Part shown: positions 35,900-45,784 of the stretch, one piece after another
Numbering within the stretch: position 1 is the stretch's first letter
Layout: every line of letters starts with the position of its first letter
From: Serratia entomophila
GTDB lineage: Bacteria > Pseudomonadota > Gammaproteobacteria > Enterobacterales > Enterobacteriaceae
DNA length: 64,000 nucleotides
Direction: 5' to 3'
Assembly: GCF_021462285.1 (NCBI RefSeq)
Contig: NZ_CP082787.1
Span: 3,968,001-4,032,000, forward strand
Position numbers and translations under genes: made by a program
The notes under the pieces: generated by a model
The model's input: the letters and a program-made list of their open reading frames with translations, nothing else
Told to the model about the DNA's origin: nothing
Databases searched by the model: none

Positions 35900-36145
35900 T
35901 TATTGCGCGGCCATATAATGGCACAGCTCCCCCAACGTCAAATCAGGCTGCTCAATAAACATTTCAGCCTTGAGTGAAATACCGAAGCTCCGCTGCGCCA
36001 ACAGCATCAGCTCCACATAATCCAGGCTGTCCAGACCCAGCTGCCGCAGAGGCATATCCGCCGACAGCGACGCCGGCTCCACTTCCCTCGCCTCGGACAG
36101 CATGGCGCAAACGGCCTCATACAAAACGTGGTACTTTTTCATCAT
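35900..36145 (-). CDS. Acyl carrier protein of the peptide-export operon
   Basis: 81-aa ACP with the phosphopantetheine attachment motif LGLDSLDYVELM (S40), flanked by the expected helices. Its ATG overlaps the ketoacyl synthase stop (TCATGATG), so the two are translationally coupled. It is too divergent to be the housekeeping AcpP. As the last gene of the nine-gene operon it probably carries an acyl chain extended or selected by the neighbouring synthase and passed to the acyltransferase. Substrate unknown. Confidence 0.9.
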   Translation of the reverse strand: MMKKYHVLYEAVCAMLSEAREVEPASLSADMPLRQLGLDSLDYVELMLLAQRSFGISLKAEMFIEQPDLTLGELCHYMAAQ

Positions 36146-37422
36146 GACTCCAGATTGTTATGCATTTCGCCTTTACCGAACACCAGCGCCGCATTGGCCC
36201 CGCCAAAACCAAAACTGACATTCATCACGTTCCTCAGGCGCCCGCGGCGGTGCCCTTCGCTGATATAGTCCAAATCACAGGCGGGATCGGCCTCGTGCAG
36301 ATGGCAGGTGCCCGGCATCACCTGCTGCTGCAAAGCCTGCAGGCAAATGATCGATTCAAAACTGCCGGAGGCCGCTATCAGGTGGCCGGTATAAGATTTG
36401 GTGCTGGAAAGCGGGGTGCGATAGGCATCCGCCCCCAGCGCCAATTTTATCGTTTCGGTTTCGTTCAGATCGCTAAGCTGCGTCGAAGTGCCATGCGCAT
36501 TGATATAATCGATTTCATGGCTGCCTAACCCCGCCTGCGCCAAAGCCTGGCGCAGCGTTTTCACCTTGGCCTGTTTGTCGTCCGCCGGCGCGGTCAGATC
36601 GAAGGCATCCGAATAATTACCGTAGCCTTTTATCTCCCCCAATATCGCTGCGCCGCGCGCCACGGCGGCGTTTCGCTCCTCCAGACACAGCACCGCCGCC
36701 CCTTCCGCCAGCACAAAACCGTTGCGATTCCGGCTGAACGGGCAGCTGGCTTTGGTAATGTCCAACTGCTCATGGCTCAGTACGCGCAGGACATCCATAT
36801 TCCAAATGGCGCAGTTGCCGCTCAGCGATTCAGCGGCGCCGGCCAACATCATGCTCGCGCGGCCACTGCGGATAACCTCAAACGCCTCGCCAATGGCGAT
36901 GCTTCCGGTCGCGCAGGCGCCGGCGGGCGAGCTCTGATACCCGCGGAGCAACCAACGCTGGCTGCAGATCGCCGTCGCAATATTGGGCATCGAATGAAAA
37001 GCCCCGAACAGCCGGCCCAACCCCGAATGCAAATAATCCGCATTATTTGCCATGATCTCATCCTGGCCGCCCCATCCGCTGCCGATAATGGCGCCGCACT
37101 CCAGCGAAGGGTAAAAATGGGCCGGCCCAGCCGAGGCGGAAGCAAAGGCCATATCGACCGCCTCCGTCGCCGCCGCCAAAGCCAGCCGGGCAAAGCGCGG
37201 CAAGCGGCGCAGGGTTGTGCGGGCAAGCCCGGCAATCGGCGGCTCCTCATCCATCAGCGCAAAAAAGCGCGAGCGTATTCCCGCGGCCGATTTATCCTGA
37301 TAGCGATAGGCTAAGCGGTGCGCCATGATAGCCTGCCAGTTTTGTTGCGCATTCATGCCCAGCGCCGTGACCGCACCATAGCCGGTCACCACCACCCGTC
37401 GCGGCACCATTCCCTTATCCAT
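36142..37422 (-). CDS. Beta-ketoacyl-ACP synthase (KAS II-like)
   Basis: 426-aa condensing enzyme with a complete Cys-His-His set: C170 in AGACATGSIA, H310 in NAHGTSTQLSD, H347 in TGHLIAASGS, plus the C-terminal glycine-rich SFGFGGANAALVF. It would extend an ACP-bound acyl chain with malonyl-ACP. It is not part of a fab cluster. It overlaps the outer membrane lipoprotein gene by 8 bp and the ACP gene by 4 bp, so it belongs to this operon. The product's chain is unknown. Confidence 0.9.
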   Translation of the reverse strand: MDKGMVPRRVVVTGYGAVTALGMNAQQNWQAIMAHRLAYRYQDKSAAGIRSRFFALMDEEPPIAGLARTTLRRLPRFARLALAAATEAVDMAFASASAGPAHFYPSLECGAIIGSGWGGQDEIMANNADYLHSGLGRLFGAFHSMPNIATAICSQRWLLRGYQSSPAGACATGSIAIGEAFEVIRSGRASMMLAGAAESLSGNCAIWNMDVLRVLSHEQLDITKASCPFSRNRNGFVLAEGAAVLCLEERNAAVARGAAILGEIKGYGNYSDAFDLTAPADDKQAKVKTLRQALAQAGLGSHEIDYINAHGTSTQLSDLNETETIKLALGADAYRTPLSSTKSYTGHLIAASGSFESIICLQALQQQVMPGTCHLHEADPACDLDYISEGHRRGRLRNVMNVSFGFGGANAALVFGKGEMHNNLES

Positions 37423-38797
37423 GCTTCATTCCTTCCCTTTGTTCCTGTGATACAGCCCCTCCCAGCGCCAACCACAGTTGCATGGTGGCGTTCAGGTAGC
37501 GGTACTGCAGTTCCGACAACGCATTCTCACTGGACAGCAACGCAGTCTGGGCATCCAGCAACGTCTGCAATGACACCGCGCCGGCCCGATACTGGCTCTG
37601 CGCCAAAATAACGCCTTGCCGGCTCATCGCCAGATGCCGCCGCTGATTGCCGATTTGCCGCTGCGCATCCAGTCGCTGCTCCATGGCGTTGTCCACGTCC
37701 GCCAGAGCGCGGTAGACCGCATCGCGAAACTGAATTTCCGCCTGCTGCGCCTGCAGCAGGGCCTTCTCGCTGGACAGGCGCATCTTGCGCCACTCGATAA
37801 ACGGCAGCGCCAGGGTCCCCCCCAGCGCGCGCGCTGGGTCGCCGAACCATTGGCGAAACGCCTGGCCGCCGGCCTCCAGTGTGGCATTCAGACTTAACGT
37901 CGGGTAAAAGTTCAGCCGGGCCACCTCGGCTCCCGCCAGAGCGGCCCGCAACCGACGCTCCGCCGCCTGAACATCGGGCCGCTGAGCGATAACCGCAACC
38001 GGTTGGCGCTGAATGATGGCAACGCTTTCTATGGGCAGCGCCTGGCGCTCCTCGCGGCGCGTAAACGGCGACTGCCCAAACAACAACGCCAGCGAATTGC
38101 GCGCGCTTTCACGCTGCTGCTGCAACTCCTGTTGCTGGTTTTCCCGTTCCAGCAGGCTTTGCCCGGCCTGCAGCAGTTCAAATTTGCCGACGTCACCGGC
38201 GGTATGGCGCACCTTCACCAACTGCAGCGTATCCCGCGCTATCTTGACTGCCGCCTGTTGGCGGCGATACTGCTGGTTCAGGTTGGCTATCTGCCAATAT
38301 AAGCGTGCAGTGGTGCCAATCAGCACCAGCGCCGTATTTTGCCGGTCCAGTTCGCTGGCGTCGGCCAGCCATGCGGCCTGTTCGCGGGCGCGCGCCAGCT
38401 TGCCCCACAGATCCAGCTCGTAGCTCAGGGCAAGGCTCGCCCGATAGGCCGCCTGCGCGCCCCCTCCGCCGCGCAACGCCCCGCTGTTGCTGCCGCTCAG
38501 GCTGGCGGCCATATCCGGAGTCAGGTTGCCGTTCACCAACCCGGCCTCCAGCAGGGCCTGCCGCCACTGCAGCCCAGCCAACGCCAGATCCTGGTTGCCT
38601 GCCAGCATGCGGCCGATCAGCGCCGACAGCTGCGGATCGTTAAAATTATCCCACCAGGCGCCGCCGCTCAGCGGCGCTACCCGATCCTGCTCTGCAACGC
38701 GCCATTGTTGCGGCAGCGATAGCTGGCGCTGAGGCTCACCGCCAGCGGCGCATCCGCCGAGCAGCAACACCAAAAACGAGACAACGAATTTGTTCAT
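37415..38797 (-). CDS. Outer membrane efflux lipoprotein (TolC/NodT family)
   Basis: 460 aa with a lipoprotein signal (LLLGGC, C16) and the duplicated OEP helical repeats of the NodT/OprM group (SLPQQWRVAEQ, GGAWWDNFNDPQL, ALSYELDLWGKLARARE). It would form the trimeric outer membrane channel for the MacA/MacB-like pair or the C39 exporter encoded upstream. Start and stop overlap its neighbours (4 bp with macB-like, 8 bp with the synthase). Confidence 0.9.
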   Translation of the reverse strand: MNKFVVSFLVLLLGGCAAGGEPQRQLSLPQQWRVAEQDRVAPLSGGAWWDNFNDPQLSALIGRMLAGNQDLALAGLQWRQALLEAGLVNGNLTPDMAASLSGSNSGALRGGGGAQAAYRASLALSYELDLWGKLARAREQAAWLADASELDRQNTALVLIGTTARLYWQIANLNQQYRRQQAAVKIARDTLQLVKVRHTAGDVGKFELLQAGQSLLERENQQQELQQQRESARNSLALLFGQSPFTRREERQALPIESVAIIQRQPVAVIAQRPDVQAAERRLRAALAGAEVARLNFYPTLSLNATLEAGGQAFRQWFGDPARALGGTLALPFIEWRKMRLSSEKALLQAQQAEIQFRDAVYRALADVDNAMEQRLDAQRQIGNQRRHLAMSRQGVILAQSQYRAGAVSLQTLLDAQTALLSSENALSELQYRYLNATMQLWLALGGAVSQEQREGMKHG

Positions 38798-40749
38798 TCG
38801 CGCGCCAACGCCTCCACCGGCTGCAGCCGCGCAGCAGTGCGCGCCGGGAAGAAGCCGAACCCCAGGCCGATCAGCGCCGAAAAACCGCAGGACAGCAGCA
38901 GCGGCGGCCAGGTAAACACCATGCTGACCTGCGGCGCCAACCAGGCCAACGCCAGCCCGAGCAGCGCGGAGCTGGCAATCCCGATGGCGCCGCCCAGGCT
39001 GCAGATGACCACCGCCTCAATCAAGAACTGACGCATAATGTCCCGTTCTCTGGCCCCCACCGCCAGCCGAATGCCTATCTCATGGGTGCGTTCGGTCACC
39101 GACACCAGCATGATGTTCATCACGCCCACCCCCCCCACCAGCAGCGAAATGCCGGCGATGGCGGTGATCAGCCAACTCATGGAGTCCGAGGCTTTCTGCA
39201 GGGTTTGCATCATCTGGTCGTCGGTCAGCGTGAAGAAGTCGCGCCTGCCGTGCTCCAGCATCAGGCGCTGCTCCACTTCCCGCCGGGCGCCGGCCAGCGG
39301 CTGCCCTTCTTTCACCCGCATCACGATCGATTCCAGCGGCGTATCACCGGCGATACGGCCGGTCAGGGAGGTGTAGGGCAGCCAGGCCAGCGGCTGAGCG
39401 CCGGCATAGCTGGCCCCCCTGCGCGCCGCCACGCCGATGACCCGATAAGGCACCCCCGCCAGCGGAAGGATTTCCCCGATCGGTTCTTGCCGGGAAGGAA
39501 ACAGCGCCTGGCGGAGTTGCGTATCGATAATCACCACCGGCTCACGTTGATATAAATCCTGGCGGGTAAACGCGCTGCCGGCGATCAGGCGAATGCCCTG
39601 GGTGCGGAAATAGCCGTCGCCGACGCCCATGACCAGCAGCGGCAGCTGTTTGCCGTCCCGCACCGCCAACACCTGGGCGTTGGCCACCGGCGAAACGCTA
39701 TCGACGTAGGGCAGCGTCGCCAGCAGCGCAACATCCTGCTGGTTCAGCGAGCGTTCAAAATCCGGACGGGGTTTTTCCCACCCCAACCCCGGGCGGATCT
39801 CCAGCGTACTGGTGCCGAGCTGGCTGATTTCATTAAGGATATTTCGCCGCGTCCCCTCCCCGATCGCAATCGAAGAAACCACCGCCGCAATGCCGATGAT
39901 AATGCCCAGCATCGACAATAGCGCCCGGACCCGGTGCCCAAGCAGCGCGCGCCAGGCCATGCGGACCGCCTCCCGCAGCGCCGGCCAGAGGCCCGCCCGC
40001 TGCAGCGGAGCGGATAGGCTCAACGGATGGCCGCTAACCGATGGCGGGCGGGCATTATTACGCCGATCGGCCACGATCTGCCCGTCGTCGATCTCCAGGA
40101 TCCGCTGCGCCTGCTCGGCAATCCGCGCATCGTGCGTGACGATGACGATAGTATGTCCGGCGGCGTGCAGCCCATGCAGAATGCCCATCAGCTCCTGGCC
40201 GCTGCTGCTGTCCAATGCGCCGGTTGGTTCATCCGCCAGAATGATCTCCGCGCCGTTCATCAGCGCGCGGGCGATGCTGACCCGCTGCTGCTGCCCGCCG
40301 GAAAGCTGGGCCGGGCGATGCCCGCCGCGCTGAGACAACCCCAGGCTCGCCAACAGGCTCTGCGCGCGCAGCCGCCGCTCGGCGGCCGGCATGGCGGTAT
40401 ACAGCGCCGGGATCGCCACATTTTCACTGGCCGTCAGGTACGGCATCAGGTGATAGCGCTGAAAAATAAAACCGATGTGGCGGCTGCGCAACTGCGCCAA
40501 CCGATCGCCGTCCGCCTGCCGGACGGCCACCTCATTGATGCGCACCTCGCCCTGAGAGGGTTTATCCAGGCAGCCGATGATGTTCATTAACGTCGATTTG
40601 CCGGATCCGGACGCGCCGACGATCGCCACCATCTCGCCCGGCTGAATGCGCAGCGAGATCCGCTTCAAGATCCGCACCTGTTGCTCACCGGCATCGAAAT
40701 CGCGAGACACATTTTCCAGGCTAATCACCGGCGCAACATTAACGGTCAT
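38794..40749 (-). CDS. MacB-like ABC transporter
   Basis: 651 aa, close to E. coli MacB (648). The N-terminal ATPase has [18 protein letters not shown] and [12 protein letters not shown]; one transmembrane helix, a large periplasmic domain and the C-terminal FtsX-like three-helix permease follow ([20 protein letters not shown]). MacB is a mechanotransmission pump that expels periplasmic substrates through a TolC-type channel. The start at 40749 is fixed by GGAGGAAG and overlaps the macA-like end by 11 bp. Likely substrate: the processed peptide of this operon. Confidence 0.92.
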   Translation of the reverse strand: MTVNVAPVISLENVSRDFDAGEQQVRILKRISLRIQPGEMVAIVGASGSGKSTLMNIIGCLDKPSQGEVRINEVAVRQADGDRLAQLRSRHIGFIFQRYHLMPYLTASENVAIPALYTAMPAAERRLRAQSLLASLGLSQRGGHRPAQLSGGQQQRVSIARALMNGAEIILADEPTGALDSSSGQELMGILHGLHAAGHTIVIVTHDARIAEQAQRILEIDDGQIVADRRNNARPPSVSGHPLSLSAPLQRAGLWPALREAVRMAWRALLGHRVRALLSMLGIIIGIAAVVSSIAIGEGTRRNILNEISQLGTSTLEIRPGLGWEKPRPDFERSLNQQDVALLATLPYVDSVSPVANAQVLAVRDGKQLPLLVMGVGDGYFRTQGIRLIAGSAFTRQDLYQREPVVIIDTQLRQALFPSRQEPIGEILPLAGVPYRVIGVAARRGASYAGAQPLAWLPYTSLTGRIAGDTPLESIVMRVKEGQPLAGARREVEQRLMLEHGRRDFFTLTDDQMMQTLQKASDSMSWLITAIAGISLLVGGVGVMNIMLVSVTERTHEIGIRLAVGARERDIMRQFLIEAVVICSLGGAIGIASSALLGLALAWLAPQVSMVFTWPPLLLSCGFSALIGLGFGFFPARTAARLQPVEALARE

Positions 40750-41902
40750 GATCTTCCTCCGCCTCGTCCCGCTGTTCCAGCACGACCCATTCACCTTCCT
40801 CCAGCCCCGCCAGCACCTCGGCATAACGGCGATCGCTGATGCCGATGCGCACCCGGCGCGCTAGCCGCTGATCCCCCTGGCGCACCTGCACCTGATAGTG
40901 ATTTTCGCCCTGCGGCGCGCCGAGCGCGGCCATCGGCACCCGCACCACGCCCGCCGCCCGATCGGTGATGATGAACACCTGCGCCGTCATCGAGGTGCGT
41001 AACCGGCGTTCGCCGTTAGCCACGGCGAAAACGCCGTTGTAATACACCGCCGCCGACTGTTGGCTCAGGTTGCGGTTGAGCGGATCGGCCTCCAGCGCCT
41101 CGGACGGCGCTTGCTGAATAGCACCCATCACGCCGTCATAGCGGCGCCTGGGATCGGCGGCGGCATAAAACCACAGCGGTTGCCCGGCCCGCACTTTGAG
41201 AATGTCGGTTTCCGATATCCGGGTATGCACCATCATGGTATCCACGTTGGCCAGCACCAGGATGGTCGGCGCAGTCTGCGAAGAAACGATGGTCTGCCCT
41301 TCCTGGGTGACGATGCCCAACACCTCTCCGTCGATTGGCGCGACTATGCGGGTGTAGGCCAGGTTGGCTCTGGCGGTTTCCAGCGCCATTTCCGCCTGCA
41401 CGATCTGCGCCTGGTTCACCTGCAGCTGAGCCAGCTGCGCATCGCGCTGCGCCCGGGCCTTTTCCAGATCGCTCTGCACGCCGGCGCCGTCCCGCCGCAT
41501 CGCCGTCTGGCGCGCCAGCTCCAGCTGATACTGCGCCAACAATGCCTGGCTCATCAGCTTCTGCGCCTGCGCGCTCTGCAACTCAGCCTGGGATTTACGC
41601 AGCTCGTTGTTCTGCAAGGTCGGGTCGATTTCCGCCAGCAGCTGCCCCTGTTTAACCCGATCCCCCTGTTTGACATACAGTTTTTTCAGTTGCCCATTCA
41701 CCTGCGCACCAACGTTGACCTGCAGAGCCGGCTTCAGAATGCCGGTGGCCAGCACGTTTTTCTCGATGTCGCCGCGGCCGATCCGCACCGCGTCAGCAGG
41801 AACCGCCGCCACCGGCGGGTTCAGCCATGCCAGACCTGCGGCGATCGACAACAGGATGAGCAACGGCAGCCCCCAGAGAACCCACTTTTTTCTCCGCGCC
41901 AT
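40739..41902 (-). CDS. MacA-like periplasmic adaptor (membrane fusion protein)
   Basis: 387 aa: an N-terminal anchor helix (MARRKKWVLWGLPLLILLSI), a lipoyl-type domain split by a long coiled-coil hairpin (about residues 95-185), and beta-barrel and membrane-proximal domains. It links MacB to the outer membrane channel. The ATG at 41902 directly follows the upstream stop (TGACATG); an in-frame ATG at 41920 would overlap it by 17 bp. It lies between the C39 exporter and the macB-like gene. Confidence 0.9.
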   Translation of the reverse strand: MARRKKWVLWGLPLLILLSIAAGLAWLNPPVAAVPADAVRIGRGDIEKNVLATGILKPALQVNVGAQVNGQLKKLYVKQGDRVKQGQLLAEIDPTLQNNELRKSQAELQSAQAQKLMSQALLAQYQLELARQTAMRRDGAGVQSDLEKARAQRDAQLAQLQVNQAQIVQAEMALETARANLAYTRIVAPIDGEVLGIVTQEGQTIVSSQTAPTILVLANVDTMMVHTRISETDILKVRAGQPLWFYAAADPRRRYDGVMGAIQQAPSEALEADPLNRNLSQQSAAVYYNGVFAVANGERRLRTSMTAQVFIITDRAAGVVRVPMAALGAPQGENHYQVQVRQGDQRLARRVRIGISDRRYAEVLAGLEEGEWVVLEQRDEAEEDHDR

Positions 41903-41903
41903 G

Positions 41904-44027
41904 TCACTCAACCGCCGCATGGCTTCTTACCGCTTCACGGGGAAAACCGGCGGCCTCGAGCCGGCCTTCCGCCAGGTGCAGAACCCGGTCAAACAGCGGC
42001 AGCAGACGTTGATTATGCGTCACGGTAATCAGCGTTTTGCGCTGCTCCCGACAGTGTGCCAGCAGCGTCGCCACCACCTGGCCCGCGGTGTCCTCATCCA
42101 GATTTGCCGTCGGTTCATCCAGCACCATCACCGGGCAGCCGCTGTACATGGCGCGCGCCAGCAGCAGGCGCTGCCTCTGCCCCAATGACAGGCCGGCGTG
42201 GCTTTCACGCACCAGGGCATTCACCCCGCCCGGCAGCCTGGCCACCGCCTCGGCCAGGCCGAGGCTCTGCAGCACCTTTTCTACCCGCGCCTGCTGTTCC
42301 GGCGCCGGCGGGGCAAACAGCGTAATGTTCTGCAGCACCGAGGCGTTAAACAAAATGTCCTCCTGGCTTTGCAGGAAAAACAGCGCCTGAGCCGCGCCGC
42401 CGTCGATCGGCTCGCCGTCCAGCGTCAAGGTGCCCTGCTGAGGCGGCAACAGGCAGGCAATCACCTTCAGCAGGGTGCTCTTACCGGCGCCGGATCCGCC
42501 GGTAATCGCCACGCACTGCCCGCGCGCCAGGGTCAGCGACAAATCGCGCAACACCGGCTGGCCGGCATCGTAGGCGAAGCCCACTGCGCGGTAGCACAGC
42601 CGGGTATTGAACGCCGTCGCCCGGTGGCCGCTCACCCGAGAGCCGGGCGAGGCGGCGGGAAACAGATCCCGCGCGCGTTCATCAATCACGTGCAGCTGGT
42701 TTTTGTGCAGGACGGAAAAAAAGATCTTACTGGTGTAAGAGGTGAAAATTTCGCGGATAAAGCTGTAGGCGAAGAACGCCCCCAGGCTCAGCTCACCGCT
42801 CCTCAACAGCGGCAGCGCCAGCAGCATGAAAAACACCATTTCCAGGCTGGCGATCAGTTGGTAGACGCTGCCCTTTACCTGCTCATAGACCTTTTGCCGC
42901 TGCAGGCAACTGAACAGCGAGAGCGCATGGGCGGCGAACCCCTGTTGGCGCTGGCCGCTAAGCCCGGCTGATTTGATGGTGGCGAATCCCTGAATGGTTT
43001 CCAGGATAAAATCGTTTTGCGCGGCGCCTTTCACCTGCAGCTGTTGGGTGTAATAGCGATCCCGGTAGATGGCCCATACGCTGACCGCGCCCATCAGCAA
43101 CATGCCGATCACCGGCACCAGCGCCAACATCGGGCTCAGAAAACACATCGCCGCCAGCGCTATCGCGCCGATAATCCAGTCGGTGCGCAGGCTGTTATCC
43201 AGCTCGATCTTTTGTCCCGCCGCCATTTGCCAGCTGGTGAAACGGCTGAAAATCTCTCCCGGCGCGCGCTTATTGAAGAAATTCAGCGAATTATCGAGCA
43301 GGCGAGAAAAGCCGGCGGCGCTGTGCAGCAGCACGAAACTCTTGATAAAACGTTCGGTAACCACGCGGGCGCCCAGCGCCAGAGCGGTCGAGACCACAAA
43401 TGCCAGCAGGTAATAGAAGTAAGGGAACCCCACCTCGCCCGCCGTCGAAAACACCTGATTAATTGCGCTGCCCACCATCACCGGCATGATGAATAACGTC
43501 AGCGAGATAACGAAGGTCATGGCCGCCAGGCGATAAATGCCGCTGAGGGCGGCGGTGTCTTGCAGGCTCAGGCAGGCGGATCCGCGGCGGCGTTCTCTCC
43601 TCCCTGCCGCCGCGGATGCCGGCGCGCTCTCGCGATCCAATACCAGGGCATAACCGCTGATTTCCGCCTTTAATGCACCGATGGGCAACAGCTGCTGGCC
43701 GAGCGCCGGGTTCATGACGCAGACGTAGCCCCCTTTGCGATAAGCCAGCAGAACGTAGTGGCCGGCGCCATAGTGCAAAATCGCCGGCAAGGGCAGCGCC
43801 GCCAGATCCTGATGCTCAAAGGCGACCGGATAGGCCGGCAGCGCCAGCTCAGCCAGTATGGCGCACAGCGTCGCCAGCGAAGTGCCGTGCTGCGAGGCCG
43901 GAAAACGATCGCGCAACGCCGCCAAAGGGGCGTCGATCCCCTGGGTTTCCGCCAGCATGGCGATGCAGGCCAATCCGCACTCGTTGGTTTCGCCCTGAAA
44001 AACCGGCGTAGGAATAATGTGCTCCAT
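41904..44027 (-). CDS. C39-peptidase ABC exporter (bacteriocin/CvaB type)
   Basis: 707 aa: an N-terminal C39 cysteine peptidase (Q11, C17 in NECGLACIAML, H90 in GAGHYVLL), six transmembrane helices and an ATPase (GGSGAGKST, LSLGQRQR, VMVLDEPTA). Such proteins cut double-glycine leaders and export the core peptide. The third triad position, usually Asp in a DP motif, is Asn here (N106, VMNPALG). The start is 22 bp from the acyltransferase stop. Expected client: the GG-leader peptide at the head of the operon. Confidence 0.93.
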   Translation of the reverse strand: MEHIIPTPVFQGETNECGLACIAMLAETQGIDAPLAALRDRFPASQHGTSLATLCAILAELALPAYPVAFEHQDLAALPLPAILHYGAGHYVLLAYRKGGYVCVMNPALGQQLLPIGALKAEISGYALVLDRESAPASAAAGRRERRRGSACLSLQDTAALSGIYRLAAMTFVISLTLFIMPVMVGSAINQVFSTAGEVGFPYFYYLLAFVVSTALALGARVVTERFIKSFVLLHSAAGFSRLLDNSLNFFNKRAPGEIFSRFTSWQMAAGQKIELDNSLRTDWIIGAIALAAMCFLSPMLALVPVIGMLLMGAVSVWAIYRDRYYTQQLQVKGAAQNDFILETIQGFATIKSAGLSGQRQQGFAAHALSLFSCLQRQKVYEQVKGSVYQLIASLEMVFFMLLALPLLRSGELSLGAFFAYSFIREIFTSYTSKIFFSVLHKNQLHVIDERARDLFPAASPGSRVSGHRATAFNTRLCYRAVGFAYDAGQPVLRDLSLTLARGQCVAITGGSGAGKSTLLKVIACLLPPQQGTLTLDGEPIDGGAAQALFFLQSQEDILFNASVLQNITLFAPPAPEQQARVEKVLQSLGLAEAVARLPGGVNALVRESHAGLSLGQRQRLLLARAMYSGCPVMVLDEPTANLDEDTAGQVVATLLAHCREQRKTLITVTHNQRLLPLFDRVLHLAEGRLEAAGFPREAVRSHAAVE

Positions 44028-44049
44028 GTTTTACTTTTGCATCCCTGAC

Positions 44050-44997
44050 TTATTCATTAATAAAAAACAATGAATGCGAATGCCATAACAGCCAGTCATC
44101 CGCATGCCGAACCATCGTCCTCTCAACCACCTCCGGCAGGGCGCGCCGGATATTTTCCGCCGCGACGGGCGCCTCGATCTGAATGTGGATTCCATCGTCA
44201 TAATAGAGGGCGTAAAACACCACCTGGGCGCGCAGCGCGCGTGACAGGCGTGCGATGCCGCTGTGCAGGTGCGCCGGGCGGTCGAACAGCCGGCAGGCCA
44301 GCTTGGCCGAAGGATCCTTATTGCTGTTCAGGGTGTAATCCGGCGTGATGTCCGGGAACAGTATGATGTTGCGCCGGTGGTCCGCCGCCGCCAGCATCGC
44401 CTGCGTCAGCTGGCCGGCAATCAGCCGCTGATCGTCGTGAATGGAGCAGAGTTCGAGCCGCGCCTGCCATTCGGGCGCCTGGCGCAGATGTTCCTGCACA
44501 TCGCCCGAAACAACCACCGTGGCCAGCCCCGGGTAGGCTCCGGCGCCAACCAGCGCGGCCAGCACGTCGGAAACCGTATGCATCGGCGCCAGTATCACCG
44601 GCGCCCCGGAGCGATGCAGCGGCTCCACCACCTGATTCAGTCGTGCGGAACAGCGCGCCAGCTGGCCCAAAAGCACCGGGTTTTTCGCGTATACCGCGGA
44701 AAAATCCAGCAACCGCCGCCGTTGCATCAGCCAGGAAAAATTCAGCGCATCCGCGTTCCCCAGCAAACTGCGGTAGTTTGCCGCGGCGACTGCGCTGCGG
44801 TAACGCCGGCCGCGCGGCAACAGCGAAAGGCGATGCAGTTGCCGGCGCAGCCTCAGGTAGCGGCGGTAATCCATGCGCCGCAGCGCGATGCCCGCCAGCC
44901 GGCCCCTGAAGCCGGCCAGGGCCGCGGCATAGCGGGCCATGTCGGCCAGGGCATTGTTCCACGTCATATACACCCAGACGGAAAAGAAGCGCATCAT
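44050..44997 (-). CDS. LpxL/LPLAT-like acyltransferase
   Basis: 315-aa protein resembling the lipid A late acyltransferase family (membrane-proximal N-terminus; VILAPMHTVSDVLAAL; NIILFPDITPDYTLN; GIARLSRALRAQVVFYAL). The catalytic HX4D/E is shifted here to HX3D (HTVSD). It could transfer an acyl chain from the operon's ACP to the peptide, to lipid A or to another lipid; the acceptor is unknown. Its ATG overlaps the DsbA-like stop by 4 bp. Confidence 0.8.
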   Translation of the reverse strand: MMRFFSVWVYMTWNNALADMARYAAALAGFRGRLAGIALRRMDYRRYLRLRRQLHRLSLLPRGRRYRSAVAAANYRSLLGNADALNFSWLMQRRRLLDFSAVYAKNPVLLGQLARCSARLNQVVEPLHRSGAPVILAPMHTVSDVLAALVGAGAYPGLATVVVSGDVQEHLRQAPEWQARLELCSIHDDQRLIAGQLTQAMLAAADHRRNIILFPDITPDYTLNSNKDPSAKLACRLFDRPAHLHSGIARLSRALRAQVVFYALYYDDGIHIQIEAPVAAENIRRALPEVVERTMVRHADDWLLWHSHSLFFINE

Positions 44998-45659
44998 GGC
45001 TCCAGCGGCTTATCGTGTTGCAACAGGGACAGCAGCTGCTTGCTGAAGGCCGGGAAATCGCGATCCTGCGTCGCCAGCCACTTGCGGTTGACAATAAAGC
45101 TGGGGGTAGCATTGATCTGGTAATAGCTGCTCACCGCCGTCATATAGCCCAGCATGGCGCTAACCTGTTCAGAGTCCTTGGCTTTCGCGTATTCGGCCTC
45201 GTCGATGCCGTTCGCCTGCAGCCAACGGGCCAGCTGCGCCTTATCCGCCAGATCAATCTTGTCTTTGATAATTGCCTGATAGGCCGCCGGGCGATGCCGC
45301 GCTTCGATGCCCATCACCGTTAGGGTGGCGAACAGCGGTGCAAACGCCGCCATGCCGGATTGTTCGGCATCATTGAGGTGCAGGCGGATCAGGCGGGTGC
45401 CGACCGGCAGATTCTTTTCCAGTTCGGCGATGTTTCCCTCGTTCACCTCGCAATAATGGCAGGCATAGGAGAATACCTCGACAATGGCGTTGATATCTTT
45501 TAACGGGCTGTTCTCTGCTTGTTCCGCCGTAATGAACCTCAGGCTCTCGCCCGCCGGTGCGGTCATTACGTATTTATGGAAATAAACCGACGTCATCAAG
45601 GATGAAGCAAAAATAACAATCAGGGTATAGCCAATGAATAATAAGGGGCGTTTATACAT
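44994..45659 (-). CDS. Membrane-anchored DsbA-like disulfide oxidoreductase
   Basis: 221 aa with an N-terminal transmembrane anchor (YKRPLLFIGYTLIVIFASSL) and a periplasmic thioredoxin fold with active site CHYC (FSYACHYCEVNEG) and cis-Pro loop ATPSFIVN. It is placed directly behind the four-cysteine peptide gene, so the likely job is forming the peptide's disulfides after export to the periplasm. The start at 45659 is chosen where the anchor begins; its ribosome site is weak. It is divided from the peptide gene by a hairpin. Confidence 0.87.
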   Translation of the reverse strand: MYKRPLLFIGYTLIVIFASSLMTSVYFHKYVMTAPAGESLRFITAEQAENSPLKDINAIVEVFSYACHYCEVNEGNIAELEKNLPVGTRLIRLHLNDAEQSGMAAFAPLFATLTVMGIEARHRPAAYQAIIKDKIDLADKAQLARWLQANGIDEAEYAKAKDSEQVSAMLGYMTAVSSYYQINATPSFIVNRKWLATQDRDFPAFSKQLLSLLQHDKPLEP

Positions 45660-45784
45660 GAGGTACGCATCCTGCGAACGGAATAACGCACCCCCGCCGG
45701 GATGAACGTTATTTCCTGGGGTTGAGTATCGTGAGGGACAACAATACCGATAAATTTTTTGGCCGGCTCCCACCGAATAAGAAA

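Noticed and set aside
36142..37422. KS and ACP as part of a polyketide or aryl-polyene cluster
   Set aside because: No ketoreductase, dehydratase, thioesterase, ligase or second KS is present; both genes are coupled to the peptide-export operon.
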